Positions 9,986-21,200 of a stretch of DNA of 64,000 nucleotides are shown here, one piece after another. The notes below the pieces were generated by a model. It was not told the origin of the DNA, searched no databases, and saw only the letters and a list, made by a program, of their open reading frames with translations. The position numbers and the translations under genes are program-made. How positions within the stretch are numbered: the stretch's first letter is position 1; every line of letters begins with the position of its first letter. The stretch comes from Phalacrocorax aristotelis (taxonomy: Eukaryota; Chordata; Aves; Suliformes; Phalacrocoracidae), in NCBI RefSeq assembly GCF_949628215.1, contig NC_134281.1, positions 14,022,501 to 14,086,500 of the forward strand, written 5' to 3'.

Positions 9986-11159
9986 TGTGGAGCCTGTTTG
10001 ATCTAGTCCTTTATTGCCAAGTGGTATCAGGAAGGGAGCTGAGCACAGAAACGTGACGACCACCGAGCTGCTATTTGTTGCACTGCATTATCTGTGGTAT
10101 CCTTGTTATTCTAGAAACTTTTTTTTTTCCCCTGCCTGGAACGTTTTGCTGCAGCAAATGAAGAAGGGGGAAAAAAATTGAAGAGACCTTCATTTGGTGG
10201 CATAGAAAATTTACATAAAATATCGCTCTAAGCATTGAAGGATCTTATTACATAGGGTTTTGATGATAATCTTTGTTGAAATAATATTTAACACATGCTG
10301 CACTTTTAATTAAGTATCTGAATAATCTCAAATTAATACCAGAGGTTTAAAAATAAGTTTTCATTTTAGTGAACTGTAACATAATAGCAAGCTGCATGGC
10401 AACCCCCTCCTTTACCCTTTGATTAATTAAATGCCCTTCTGTGTGCTTCTTCTCACTTCAGAAATGCACATAAAGAAATCAGACCTGGACATTTTATTTA
10501 GGATTTTGCCACTTTCCTTTTCCCTATGTCTTTACTTATTTATTTGTCCTGCTTTCTCTAGGGCTTTGATTAAGGTGTTTCTTTGGGGATTGGCTCTTCT
10601 GGGGCTTCGCAAACCGGCCGGTGTGTTTGGAATGGGCAATTACAGCGTGTCACATCTGTGTCCGTGTTTCGGTGCCGTGGTGCTGACACACGGGTCCCTG
10701 TTTGGAAGCAGCAGGCTGTGGCGGGGAAGTGTTGGGTTGTGTACAGCACGTGCGCGTGTGCAGTGGGGGGAATGCAGCCTGATAAATCCCGGGGCAGCTT
10801 GCACGGCACAGTGACATGCTGGAGTGTATTATGGTCCTGGAGTTTGATTATAAGGTAAAAAGGGGCTTAACAGTGTAATGGTTTCAGAGAGCAATCAAAC
10901 CATTGCAAATAAATTCACATTTATTCTATTTATTTTTTCAAATTAAAAAGGCCTGATCTGGCCAATTTGTTTGCCTTCCAGTTAGGCGTGTTTGACAATC
11001 ACTGCTTCATTATTCCATCGTAAGAAATTCCATTAACCAAAGGAGGAAAAAAAAGCCCTCGCTCAGATCCATGTCAGTGAAATTGTTCTACCGAAGCCAC
11101 CTCGGTCGGCAAGTGCCGGTGCAGGCTGGGGGGAGGCTGTTTACCGCCTTTATGAAAAC
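9986..11159. other. Gene-free stretch with an AT-rich, enhancer-like part at 10860-11050
   Basis: No gene. A T-run lies near 10120. From about 10860 to 11050 the sequence is AT-rich with clean motif words (CAATCAAACCATTGCAAATAA near 10892, AATTAAAAAGG near 10943, CCATTAACC near 11031), the look of a conserved non-coding element. Conservation is untested. Confidence 0.4.
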
Positions 11160-11480
11160 ATACTCGCAATTTGGGAGCGTGAGGATGTGAAGCAGGCTGG
11201 CTTTGAAGGCTTTCTGTTAGATTTTCCCCTTTATCCCTTACCATCTATCATTGTAAAGGAGACATATATAACCACCACACTTTGTATATTAAGGGGAGCT
11301 GCCTGCTTTTTCCCTTTGCTGAGATAATGACGCTGAGGGTTGTTGACTGCTGTTATCTCTGATGACAGCCTTATCTGCATGGCTCCGATTCCCGCTCCCG
11401 GAGTCGGAGATATCCAGTCCTTCGGAAACTGACCACTGCTTCCATTACGGCTGGGCGGGCTGGAAAGCAAATATTCAGGG
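11160..11480. promoter_or_regulatory. Candidate regulatory element with GATA cluster
   Basis: Three perfect AGATAA/TTATCT words lie within 55 bases: AGATAA at 11322-11327, TTATCT at 11353-11358 and TTATCT at 11371-11376, plus a weaker AGATAT near 11408. An ACATATATAACC word lies near 11262. The dense spacing of GATA sites fits an enhancer bound by a GATA factor. Function is inferred from motifs only. Confidence 0.3.
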
Positions 11481-11964
11481 GCAATAGAGTTCTTAACTGG
11501 TTGTGCTGTTTGCTGTGTTCCCCCTGCCCCCCCATACAAAGTATTGAAGGGAAAAGCTGAGTGTGAGGAGAAATGAGAGCCTCAAAATAAGGCAAATGCC
11601 CCCAGCTCTCCCCAAGCAGCCTCTGGTGGGGACAGAAAAAAGGCAATAACCAATTGTTGAGTGGTGTTGGTGTGCGTCTCAGCTTCTCTGCACCATGAGG
11701 ACCCCTCGCTAATGGACCTAGGAATGATATTTACACAGTGGAGGGACCGTTACACCCTCCTGGCTGCACCAAGTAAGAATCCGGGAGTTTATTTTAATTC
11801 CTCTAAACATAATAATCTGCAGTTAATTGGCTAACATTGACCGTGTCTCCAAGGTGTGCAGCGCTGCCATGGTTTGGCATGCCGCATTCCTGTCCCTCGG
11901 AGATCTCAAAGCAAATTCCAAATATTTATTAATTTAGCCTCTTAAAGCTCTTGAGAAACAGTCT

Positions 11965-12100
11965 TGTTTTACTGCTGCATAAAGTGAGATACAGAGATAG
12001 TGTGTGCACTTGGCTGGGATCCCCCTGAGCCGGGAGTGCAGTCAGCCGTGAAGCCCAGGTCTCCTTAACGCCTCACTGGCACCCCGCTCATCATACCCAT
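11965..12100 (-). repeat. Probable MIR-type SINE remnant, antisense
   Basis: The order GTTTTACTGCTGCATAAAG, GAGATACAGAGATAG, GTGCACTTGGCTGGGATC, GCCCAGGTCTCCTTAACGCC follows the reverse complement of a MIR-type SINE (AT-to-GAGG core, CAGAGA, acidic tRNA-like part with CCCAGGTCTCC). It is more decayed than the copy at 5190-5388. Confidence 0.42.
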
Positions 12101-12736
12101 CCAGTCGCCCAAGTTTTATCATTACAACCCTTAAAAATAGACAAGGGAACAAATTTTTCAAAATGTGGGTTTCTGCAAATCCTGCTGTGTATTAAAAGCA
12201 CTTCTCAGAGTGGGAAAACTCCAGGGTAATTCCACCTTAAAGCAGCGCCGAGCAAGGGCTTGCAGAGCAAATTGCAGGAGAGCCAGGAGCTCACGAGTCA
12301 GGGCTGGATGCAGAGCCCTGCCCCGTCTGCCTCGTCTTCCCTGTGAGATCGTCTGCCCTTTCTCAAATATAGGCGGCTATTAGGGCCTTGTTTTTCTCCT
12401 TGTCGTAGCTGATAATGTATGTTTCGATCTGAACACTTAGACCGATTTCATTGATAATATGGTCCAGCCTCTCTTTACCGTGTTGCACCTCTTATGTCAG
12501 TTCTCTGCAGTCTGGGCTTACCTAAGCTGCAGTTCAAGGCTACCAAGGTTAACTACAAAGCAAAAGTTACTGGAAATAACACATCGCTGAAGTATGCTGA
12601 TGCTTTTTTCCCATTTTAAAAATGTGTTGTACTGGAAACTGCAATGGGAGGGGAAGATACTGAGTTTGCCCTAAAAGTTTAAAGGGATGTTTATTTTTCC
12701 AATGCTTCAGAAGAAGGCAAAGCCAGACTTTTTTTA
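12101..12736. other. Gene-free stretch
   Basis: No gene. One 72-codon Arg-rich frame at 12165-12383 has no domain and no splice context. Confidence 0.5.
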
Positions 12737-12885
12737 GTACTGAAAAACAATTAAACAATTCTGATTAAAACCCATAATTTGTACTGAAAAATCACTCTGA
12801 ATTTCATTATTAACTTTTCTGGTTGAAAAGGCAGTAATATATAACTGAAAAGTTTCTGTTTGAAAAGTGGTTTTTGTTTGAAAAG
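12737..12885. repeat. Array of TGAAAA words (decayed repeat)
   Basis: Six copies of TGAAAA(A/G) fall within 150 bases, starting at 12741, 12785, 12834, 12846, 12861 and 12879. The last two are preceded by an identical TTTGAAAAG. The first two share the longer word GTACTGAAAAA. Read on the - strand this makes a short Phe-Gln-Thr repetition in an otherwise meaningless frame. A similar word pattern occurs around 40660-40830, so a shared old interspersed repeat is possible. Confidence 0.6.
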
Positions 12886-14049
12886 CCATTTTTGTCATAC
12901 AAGAAGTATTTCTCCCACTCCCAGTAGAGTTTTGTGCAGTGTAATGTGTGACCACTGAGGGCTCCTTTGTACTTTTCTTGTGGCTAACATGCGGGACTTC
13001 TCCTGAGACACATAAACCAGTACTGGTCTACTATGAATGTTCAATTAAGATTGTAGGAAATCTGTTTAGGATATTATTAAATCAGCAGAAAATTCAGTTG
13101 CAGACAACAGTGTGGAATATTCTTACACACACTGTTTGAAGAAGAGCTTGGGTATTAATAACTCATCTGGTTTTTCCCCTCCAGTGCTTCCAGCTGGTCT
13201 AATGAAAGTGAATACCTCACCCTGTGGATCTTGCTTTGCTGTTGTACATGAGGACGGAATAGGTCAAGTGCATAATGCTTATTTTCCAAAGTTACAAGGG
13301 GCTGAAAGGGATTAGGATAGGAAGCATTGCCCAATCTCACTGTGGCAAAATTGGAATTATAAACTCAGGTATAACATTTCCTTTTATTGGGGTCTCTCTA
13401 GGGCTCCAGCTCAAACCCACTGTCTTGGAAGCTTCAGAGACTGACCCCAGGAGGGGCCCTGGCCACCAGTGTCCTGGCTGCTGGCTCCGTGCTCACATCA
13501 CCAAAGGCGTGTCCTTCTCTAGCGAAGTCTAATCAGAGCCAGCATCGCTGAGAGCAGAGCTGCACGGCAATGCATGCCTGAGCTAAGCTGCCCTGTAAGT
13601 AGCACATAAATGCTGTGCTAAAGCTAGACACCATCTCTGCTGGAATTTTAACCCCAGCTCACAGACAGAACAGCAATTTCATTATTTGAGCACACCGTTT
13701 ACACAGCCCTGGTGTTGGTAAGGGTGGTTCAATTCCTGCATTTGCAGGATGGAGACTTTTGCCTGATGGTTTCTCTGTTGTGATTCCCCCACCCAGCACA
13801 TGCCATCCTCGACCACAAACGTGGTCATGTTTCTGTATCATTTTTGATAAATGTATCAAAATGAACGTGTCACCATTGCTGCAGCACCGTGGGCTCCTTT
13901 CCCACGCCACAGCCCTGCAATGGGGGGACGTTACCCCGTGTGTTCAGGATGGAGGTGGAAGCGCATTTTATGCGTTGGCGAGACTTATCTGCAGCTGTGG
14001 GAACGTGTTCTGCCAGAAGCCTGTGTCTCCCAGACGTTAATTGCACAGC
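12886..14049. other. Gene-free stretch
   Basis: No gene or repeat recognised. Overlapping frames at 13660-14100 on both strands are chance products of moderately GC-rich sequence. Confidence 0.5.
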
Positions 14050-14172
14050 CCTGTGTGTTCCTCTGTTCCCAGCTGTAAAATGGAGATACCCTTCTTAACC
14101 CACACCGTCACTGTAGTTCACTGCAGCTTGCAAAGTGCTTCTGGATCCACAGATGGGAAGCACTGGAGAAGT
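14050..14172 (+). repeat. MIR-type SINE fragment, sense
   Basis: Contains CTCTGTTCCCAGCTGTAAAA followed by TGGAGATACC (14061-14090), the hallmark core of MIR-type SINEs, then a 3' part GCAAAGTGCTTCTGGATCC with GATGGGAAGCACTGG (14129-14166). Orientation is +. Only the core and 3' half are recognisable. Confidence 0.6.
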
Positions 14173-15089
14173 GACAAAGATGATGAATAAGGAGGTTATT
14201 AACAAATGCCACAGGTCAAATTCTGCACCGGTTCCCAAGTCAGTGCTTGACACAGAGGTCAGTGTCATGAACGACTCCCCATGTGGCTGGGGGCTGGACT
14301 TGACACTTGGATGTAAAGCTAGGGTAGGCAAAAATTAGGTTACATAGATTTGACCTGCACCAGATAAGAATGTTTCTGAGGGAATGAGGTGTTTTCTGTA
14401 GTATTACAGAAGTATAAAACCATCTTCCCAGGTGAGTTATCAGTGGTCCCAAGGACAGGTGTAGTTGTTTTGCAAGCTGGTTTGTCTAAACTTTTGTGAT
14501 TTGAGGAGCTGTTGACACACTTAAAATCTATGAATCTGATGGTCTTGGGCAGGCAGCAAAGTGCATACTTGCTGTGGGGGAAAAGCACTGCTCTTCTGAA
14601 GCATGGTTTCCATTTAAACTTTTGGAGGGCTCCTAGCTCTGGCCTGCCTGTATTTATCTGTGCAAGTGTGAACGGGAATTGGAAAAGGGGAAAGAGAGAA
14701 TGGCTGCTTTTTAAAAAGCTAATTTAAAAGCAGGCACAGTCTTCTGTAAAGATGATTCTGATTGTCCAGAGCTCTTTTAAAGGGACAAGGTTAAATGCAT
14801 TTGTATTGAGAATGTGGGATTAGACACACGCACAAAATGAACAACATCTTCTTTATTTATTTCATACTTAAATGGCCAAGAGTGTCAGCCAGTCAATTCC
14901 TTATGATTCGGGAATGCAAGGGGATTTTCTGGTTTGTTTTTTTTTTTTTAATTTCATAATTCTCTTTATCGCTGGCTTTGTATATTAGCTATTTCTACAT
15001 TGCCACTAACCTTCTTCTGGCCACTATCCTTGCGTAACCAAAGGGTTAAAATATGCATTGACTGTAAATTGCACAATTGGTTGGAAGCT
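14173..15089. other. Gene-free stretch; one CAG|GTGAGT donor-like word
   Basis: No gene. A consensus donor CCCAG|GTGAGT lies with GT at about 14432-14433, but no convincing acceptor-bounded coding segment precedes it. A T-run of about 12 lies near 14938-14950. Confidence 0.45.
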
Positions 15090-15106
15090 ACAGGTATAAT
15101 ACCTGT
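15090..15106. promoter_or_regulatory. Palindromic CAGGTA/TACCTG pair
   Basis: ACAGGTAT-A-ATACCTGT is a 17-base palindrome with one central base. CAGGTA and TACCTG are E2-box words bound by ZEB-family zinc-finger factors, which prefer paired sites. Its AT-rich surroundings (14980-15200) look like non-coding regulatory DNA. Motif evidence only. Confidence 0.3.
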
Positions 15107-15454
15107 GACCCTATTCCCATGCGTCCTGATTTAATAGTATAAAACTGCCTCGCATGAGAAAGGCTGATATTCATACTGCTATTCCATACAAGATCTGAAA
15201 TGACCAAGGGTTTAAAACAACTTTGTGAAGCAGGGAATCACAGTATTATTTAGAAAGTGCTGACGTTTTGGTAAAAAACATGAAAGGACCCAGTTCAAAT
15301 TGATTGCAGCCTACCTTCAATGCTGTGTCTGGAGAAGGACTGCCTTTTCTTGTATATTTTTACTGTGTGATTTTAATCTGTTCATTGCCATTGTAAAAAG
15401 GAAGAAATAATAATCATTTGAAGAAAAAGCCTGGGGAAGTGGGGGCTTGGTTTT
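15107..15454. other. Gene-free AT-rich stretch
   Basis: No gene, repeat or CpG enrichment seen. Confidence 0.5.
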
Positions 15455-15592
15455 TTGTCAGCTTTATAGCCAGGGAAACTGAGGCATAGAGTGGTCCTGG
15501 AAGTTGGCAGGTGAAGAGAGCTCACAAAGTGGTGTAGGAGTTGGGGAGAGAGCCCAGGACTCCAACACCACAGCGCCGGCAGGTGTTCCTGG
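15455..15592 (-). repeat. MIR-type SINE, antisense
   Basis: Reads TTGTCAGCTTTATAGCCAGG, then GAAACTGAGGCATAGAGTGG (15475-15494), GGTGAAGAGAGCTCACAAAG, and GAGCCCAGGACTCCAACACC (15550-15569). This is the reverse complement order of a MIR-type SINE: 3' core, GAAACTGAGGCA box, then the tRNA-like part. It explains the overlapping short frames at this place. Confidence 0.68.
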
Positions 15593-16369
15593 TGCACAAG
15601 TATCACAGGAGAGCAGCCCAAAGGATCTTCAGTTGATGGAGTTTGCCCATACACATCATCAGCACTTTTGGCCCAGGGAGCTAAGGGCTGGAAGAAGATT
15701 GCATGCCTTATGAGTTAAGATTTGGTAGCTTCGTGTCTGGTGAAGCTGGACACAGAGAGGCTGACTCTGTTAATTTCTCAGAAAAAACTGGCTGGAAGCA
15801 ATTCAGCTTAAAAGTCCCTTTGGATGAGCACAGCCTAAAACTTCAAGGGCTCTCTGTGAGGGCTGTGCAAAAGGGAATGCTGATCTCAAACTGCACACCA
15901 GTGTCCAGAGATAGATTTCTAATCAGTGGGGTCTCTTCATTTAAAAATAAATAAATATATATGTTAATTCCAGCTTGTCATAGACTGTCTGTCTTGTCTT
16001 AGCTGTCTGGCTTTACCCTTCCACCCTTATTTTAGTAGTGTCATTTCTCTAGATAATATCTTACCTTTCTGGAGCAAACAGTCTCTTGCTTATGTAGATG
16101 GGGCCAGGATCTCTGCTGCAGAAAAGCAGTGTGTCACTGTGTGAGTTCAAATGAGCTGTGTTGAGTCATGCCAGCTGAGGATCCCGCTGGTTGGATTTAT
16201 TGCTGAGAAAGGACCAAAAATGAATACCCAGCACAGGGGAGGTTCTGTCTTATATGCCCCATAGGCTTAATTAGCATACAGATTTTTGTTCACTGCTGTT
16301 TCTTAAAGCCAAAACCACTAACAAGCAAATGATGCAAAGGAGAAGGGCAGAAATGCTCTGTTCATGGCT
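15593..16369. other. Gene-free stretch
   Basis: No gene. A short AAATAAATAAATATATAT tract lies at 15943-15960. Confidence 0.5.
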
Positions 16370-16510
16370 TACTACTGTTTATATAGCACCAAATTTGGGT
16401 AAGGCACTCTAAAGGCATTTAACTGCCACAATGGCATAAAATACTGACCCTAATTACACCAGATGGAGCTTTGGAGTTTATTTTAGTGGAGTCAGGGTTG
16501 CCCTCTCCCA
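16370..16510 (+). repeat. Possible ancient amniote repeat remnant
   Basis: ACTGTTTATATAGCACCAAA (16374-16393) with AAGGCACTCTAAAGG, and further on TTACACCAGATGGAGC and TTTAGTGGAGTCAGGG, are phrases of a kind found in old interspersed repeats across birds and reptiles. No family named. Confidence 0.3.
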
Positions 16511-18060
16511 AGAAGTTCCTGTTTTAAGGGTAATTCTTGCCTTGAATGGAGGTTCAGCAGGCAGCTGGATCGGTTTGGATCTGCTAGGCAAGGTCTTGGC
16601 CTGGGGGAGCCTTAAATGGTGAGAATGAGCGCTAAATACTGTAGGGCTGTGCTGCCCGGGGATGCCTCTCTTTAGTGAGGGCATGTCCCAATGAATATAT
16701 GACTCAACAGACATGCTGGTTAAACACTTGTTATTCGTACTGTTGGAAATATCATAACAAAAATAGCCTCCTACAACCAGGACCTAAATTTTCTGTACAT
16801 TCCTACTTATTTCTTTGTTCCAGGCTTAATCTTGGCAGTGAAGATTCCAGGATTCCTGTTCAGAAGAGAGTGGACTATGCTTTCCCCAAATCCTCAGGCT
16901 GTGTCACTAAAAATGTGTTATTTCCTAGCTGTGATGTTGTCCAAAAGTTAGAGGTAGCAATCCAGGACATCAGTCAAAACTATGACCTTGGCTTGCAAGC
17001 GAGGTTTTTCAAAGGTTGATTGAATTGTTGGAGGGTTTAGGTTTTTGCCTGCTTTCTGTATTTGAAACCAGTAGGATACTTAAAAATTTACATTTTCAGG
17101 CTTTCCCCAAAACTATGAAGACCAGATACTAATTTTTCCAGCTGAAGATTTTGGGACTATTTGTGCTGCTCACCTTAATATACCTGTCTTAGGTACCCAA
17201 GTGGTGAAGCTCCTCTTCCTAACTTGTATATGCTCCTCTGGAAGGAGCATTTAGACACCAAACTCCTGAAGTTAGGCATCCAGGTCACTGTGTGTGTGAG
17301 CACCCTGGGCCTCTGGTTTCATCTCATCAGTTGCCTCTGGGAGCGAAAATTGGATCTTCAGGAAAACACTTGTAAGCTTCATGACAACAACACAAAAGCT
17401 AGCAGCACTGCGAGCTTGCACTCTCAAGCCAGCTATGGAAACCTAGGTGTGGGAGAGAGGGCCCAGCAGAGCTGTTTCCTGGAACATGGAAAATACCATG
17501 GCAAGTGTTCTAGGACTGGAAACTTGATTTTTGTACCAGCCCCTTTGGCTTCATTCTTGCCTTTGTCTGGTTCCCGTGTCTGTCGGTGCCAACACATTTC
17601 ACTGGCATTTACTGTTTGTGCCAAGTAGTTCTTACATGTGCTTGTGTTGCCCCTGATCACAGATAAGTTGTACAGCAATAGCCACAGTACAAGTGAGAAT
17701 AGGGAATAGCCTTAAATAAATTTGAAGGGATCAAAGTTCACCCATACATGCTCCAGAGCTGTAAAAGTTGCTGGGGGTTGTTGCATCAATTACTCCTCCC
17801 AATCTGCTCTTCTACTTCAAGACCACAGTGAACGTATACACTGGTTTCTGAGGTTGTAGATCTGTTGCTGCAGGCTGCTGTCTTCTGTGCTCATGTGGCT
17901 GAGTGCTACTGATCACACTAACTCTTGAATTGGGATCTGGATGCAAATCCAGAGTGGCTCTAGAACACCAAGGCACAATAACAACATTGCCAAATGGACC
18001 AGCAGGTTGGCAGAGATATTTCTCTTTTTGCAAAGCTCTTTGTGTGAAGACTCTGGTTTA
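16511..18060. other. Gene-free stretch
   Basis: No gene. Longer frames at 16675-17019 and 17224-17628 (114 and 134 codons) contain no domain, have no clear splice context and are compositionally like their flanks. A short hairpin of 8-bp arms lies at 17230-17250. Confidence 0.5.
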
Positions 18061-18381
18061 TATGAAGGGAGGTTGTAGCACAGTGGGTGTTGGTTTCTTC
18101 CAAAGTAACAAGTGATAGGACAAGAGGAAGTGGCTCAAGTTGCACCAGGGGATGTTTAAATTGGATGGTAGGAAAAATTTCTTCACTGAAAGGGTTGTCA
18201 GGCATTGGAACAGGCTGCCCAGGGAGGTGGTTGGGTTGCCATCCCAGGAGGTCTTTAAAAGATGTGTAGACGTGGTGCTTGAGGATATGGTTTAGTGGTG
18301 GACTTGGCAGTGCTAGGTTAACAGTTGGACTCGATGATCTTAAAGGTCTTTTCCAACCTAAATGATTCTGTTATTCTATGG
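18061..18381 (+). mobile_element. CR1 LINE, 5'-truncated 3' end
   Basis: This is the 3' terminal part of a chicken-repeat-1 (CR1) non-LTR retrotransposon. Recognisable blocks are GGAGGTTGTAGCAC (18069), GGAACAGGCTGCCCAGGGAG (18207), ATGGTTTAGTGGTGGACTTG (18287), GATGATCTTAAAGG and TTTTCCAACCTAAATGATTC (18350-18369). It ends in the short ATTCTATG-type tail (TTATTCTATGG at 18371-18381) that CR1 has in place of poly(A). It is about 320 bp, 5' truncated as most CR1 copies are, and has no coding capacity. It looks moderately young compared with the other repeats here. It is the main sign that the DNA is from a bird. Confidence 0.95.
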
Positions 18382-20237
18382 AGCACAGTGACCTGCCCTG
18401 GAGGGCTCTCCCTGGCCTGTGGTTTCATGCTTTGCAATCTCATCCAAGACAACTACATTTGGGGTTTCCCTTCCAGCCTGTCTCCCACAGAGCACTTAGG
18501 GCAGATATGTTTCTGTAGTGCAGGACTGAGGCTGGGGAACACTGTAGAGCATGTGTGGAAAGATGTCCTGTGCAAAGACTGCCCTTACACACTGCTCCCC
18601 AGCCCCACACTGGCAGTTTGTGGTGTGTTGTATTTGCATAATGTACATAAACTGAAATAGGTCTTAAATAAATACATTGGCATTAGTGTGTCTTTTTCCC
18701 CAGCCAAGCACCAAAGGCACCATGTCTCCTGTTGCAGAGCATGCCAACACTTTAAATATGCTCCTGCCAACATCCTATATAAATCACGCCATATCCAGCC
18801 CTCCCCCGTCCTTCTGGAGGTTGCAGTCCTGGAATCCCATCTTGTTGTTTGGTTATCCAGGGAGTTCATTATTTGCTGTCAGGTACAGTTGACATACTAA
18901 GACGGGACGTGTCTTTCTGCTCTAAGGACTTCTCCTGCTTCATTGTAAACAATATATGATCAGTCTGTGCTTCCTTAGAGCGCATAGAGCAATGCATTTG
19001 ATCTCACTGTGTGATTTTATGGTAAGCCACTGTCCGATATTGTAGGACCTGATCTCCTTTCCACTATGACTATGCCTGAGCATGCACTGTGATGAATCCT
19101 GTCAAAGACCTGCTGTGCCTTTAGCACCAGGTTGCCCAGGTCAGCCCAGCATGTGACGTTTGAGAGGTGACAGTCCAACTTGCTGAATGTAGCAAAACAT
19201 TTTAGTCCATTAATCATTTTGGTTTGAAGAGCTGATGTTCCAACAAGGAATAGCTGTGGGGGAGGTAAAGCTGCAAAGTGGATGGGGCTTTGGTGAACCT
19301 CTCTTCTGTCTCCAGCGCTTCCACACTTCAGTAGGAGAACTTGACCAATCTCCTTGTCTTTTTGGGTTTGTAGTTGCACAACTAAGTTAGTTTGGTTGAG
19401 AACCTTCCATACACCATCTTAGCCCCTGCTTATTTTGACTTCCTTAAATTGGCAAGGTACCTACATGACATAGAGGAGGAGGTGGGACTACACTGATGAG
19501 TTTAGAGTGTCTTCATGGGGCTTAGAATATATTTCACTGAGCTGGTTTCCAAAATACTGAAACCAAATGGAAGGTTTTCATGTGAACATTAAGAAAAGTA
19601 CTAGGGAAGTGTTTGGGTACAAGGTGCAGCCAGGGCTCATTGCTACTCCAAGGAGAGGAGAGCACTGGCTTGGTTTCGTGTCACTTCCTTGGTTTCAAGG
19701 TGCACATCCAGGCTCCGGCCCAGCCCAGCTGGGCCAAGCCAAGCAGTCAGGGTGAGCATGAGTCAGGGAAACACGGGCAGTAAGCCTGTGTGCAAGGGCT
19801 TGAAGCCAGACCTTACCAAGTGTTTCAAGGGCCAGGGCTCTGCTCCTGTGGCTGTTCCTGTGTCATGGGCACATCTGTTGCTCTCTACAGCAAGGGGCTT
19901 GTCATCCGGTTAAATTGGGGAGTATGGAAAAGCTTATAAATTCTCCTTGGTGGCTTGAGGACTGACTGGAGGGCTTTGGGAGAATACTTTCTCCCTCTCC
20001 ATGCACTTCCCAGCAAGGAGAGGGCAGAGCAGCAGGGCATTAACCAAGGGGGTTTAGAGGATTGGGAAGGACCTGAAAGAGGAGGGTTTGGTGGCAGTTC
20101 CTCTGGGCGAGGAGTGTGGCATTGAATGCTTGCACACTCATTGTATCAAGAGGATAAAGCTGGGTTGCCAGTGGGACTCGGGGCTGGGGGTCCAGTAGGC
20201 GCCACCACAGAAGGAGCCCAGCCCCAGCGTGAGCCCT
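18382..20237. other. Gene-free stretch
   Basis: No gene or repeat recognised. Frames of 60-120 codons on both strands overlap one another and carry no domain. Confidence 0.5.
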
Positions 20238-20272
20238 GCCAGCCTGAATAGCCAGCCCGAATAGCCAGCCCG
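20238..20272. repeat. 13-bp tandem repeat, 2.7 copies
   Basis: GCCAGCCTGAATA, GCCAGCCCGAATA and a partial GCCAGCCCG follow one another, with one C/T difference between units. A tiny minisatellite-like expansion. Confidence 0.9.
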
Positions 20273-20862
20273 GCTGCCTCACAGGCCTCCCCAACACACG
20301 TCCCTCCTCACTTTGAAGCCCCGGGTGCTGCTGCGAGAAGGGTGCTTTCTCTGGCTCTTGTTTGCTGATGATCCCTAAATTAAGAAATGCAAATCTATTC
20401 AGGGCAGATTCCTTTTCCAAAGGCAACTTGCCTCAGTTGCTAATTCCCCGCGTGGCTTCTATACAGATCCCTTGCAAACACCTGCAGCTTATTTTTTTTC
20501 CTCTCCCCCTTTTTACAGGGCGGGGGTGGCAATGGGGAGTTTATTGAAAATCTTTGTTTTCTCTGGTGCGATGAAACTTGCTTTGCTTTTTGCCTCCTTT
20601 TCTTTCCCCTTTTCACAGAATAAATACAGCTGATCCATCTCCAGCCCCTCTGCACGTGCCAGAAGAATAAATCGTCTGCCTTGCCCCCAGCCCCCTCTTT
20701 TAATTCTTTCCCCTGCTGCTGTGTTTGCTTATTCTCCCTGCAGCTGTGGTGCTGGTCGCAAGCATGAGTTGACCTATTGCTGGTTTGTTTGGCACTGGCT
20801 CTGCAGAGCCACCCCCCCAAAAAAAAAGACTTTGAAATCAACTGTTAGAGCCCTCACTAGGC
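20273..20862. other. Gene-free stretch
   Basis: Pyrimidine-rich in parts (20490-20730). No gene seen. Confidence 0.5.
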
Positions 20863-20896
20863 TTTTTTTTTTTTTGCCCCCCCCCCCCCCCCCCCC
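20863..20896. repeat. Homopolymer pair T13-G-C20
   Basis: Thirteen T (20863-20875), one G, then twenty C (20877-20896): an all-pyrimidine tract but for one base. Such tracts can form triplex or i-motif/G-quadruplex structures and are prone to length change and sequencing error. Confidence 0.95.
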
Positions 20897-21019
20897 ATTA
20901 TCATAGCACTTGCCTTTTGTTGCCAGTGCAAATACAAACATATACACACGCCTGCGAGCACGCAGAGCGGAGGGGAGCACAGCCCCTGAAATATTGCACT
21001 GTCCAAAGTCCACGGGTTA

Positions 21020-21200
21020 AAACAAACATCAACACTGCGTCAAATAGTTTGCCCTAACAGTCTTTTGTTATGAAGATAAGCTTGTTATCTCTTTCATTCA
21101 GATTTTAATCTGACAGGTCATTTGCATACTGCCAGCCGACTTCAGGGTGTGCATTAGATCCACTTTGCATTTAAATCCTCTGTCACTCAGGCAAATAAAA
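21020..21200. promoter_or_regulatory. Motif-dense candidate enhancer: paired GATA sites and octamer
   Basis: AGATAA (21074-21079) and TTATCT (21085-21090) form an inverted GATA pair 5 bases apart. CAGATT-TT-AATCTG (21099-21112) is a second inverted repeat. ATTTGCAT (21120-21127) is a perfect octamer for POU factors, and a second TTTGCAT occurs at 21164-21170. A SOX-like CTTTTGTTATG lies at 21062-21072. The block is AT-rich with no repeat. The concentration of clean developmental-factor sites suggests a conserved enhancer; conservation and activity are untested. Confidence 0.38.

Noticed and set aside
17230..17250. Hairpin with 8-bp arms (ATGCTCCT/AGGAGCAT)
   Set aside because: Within chance expectation for short arms in this length of DNA.
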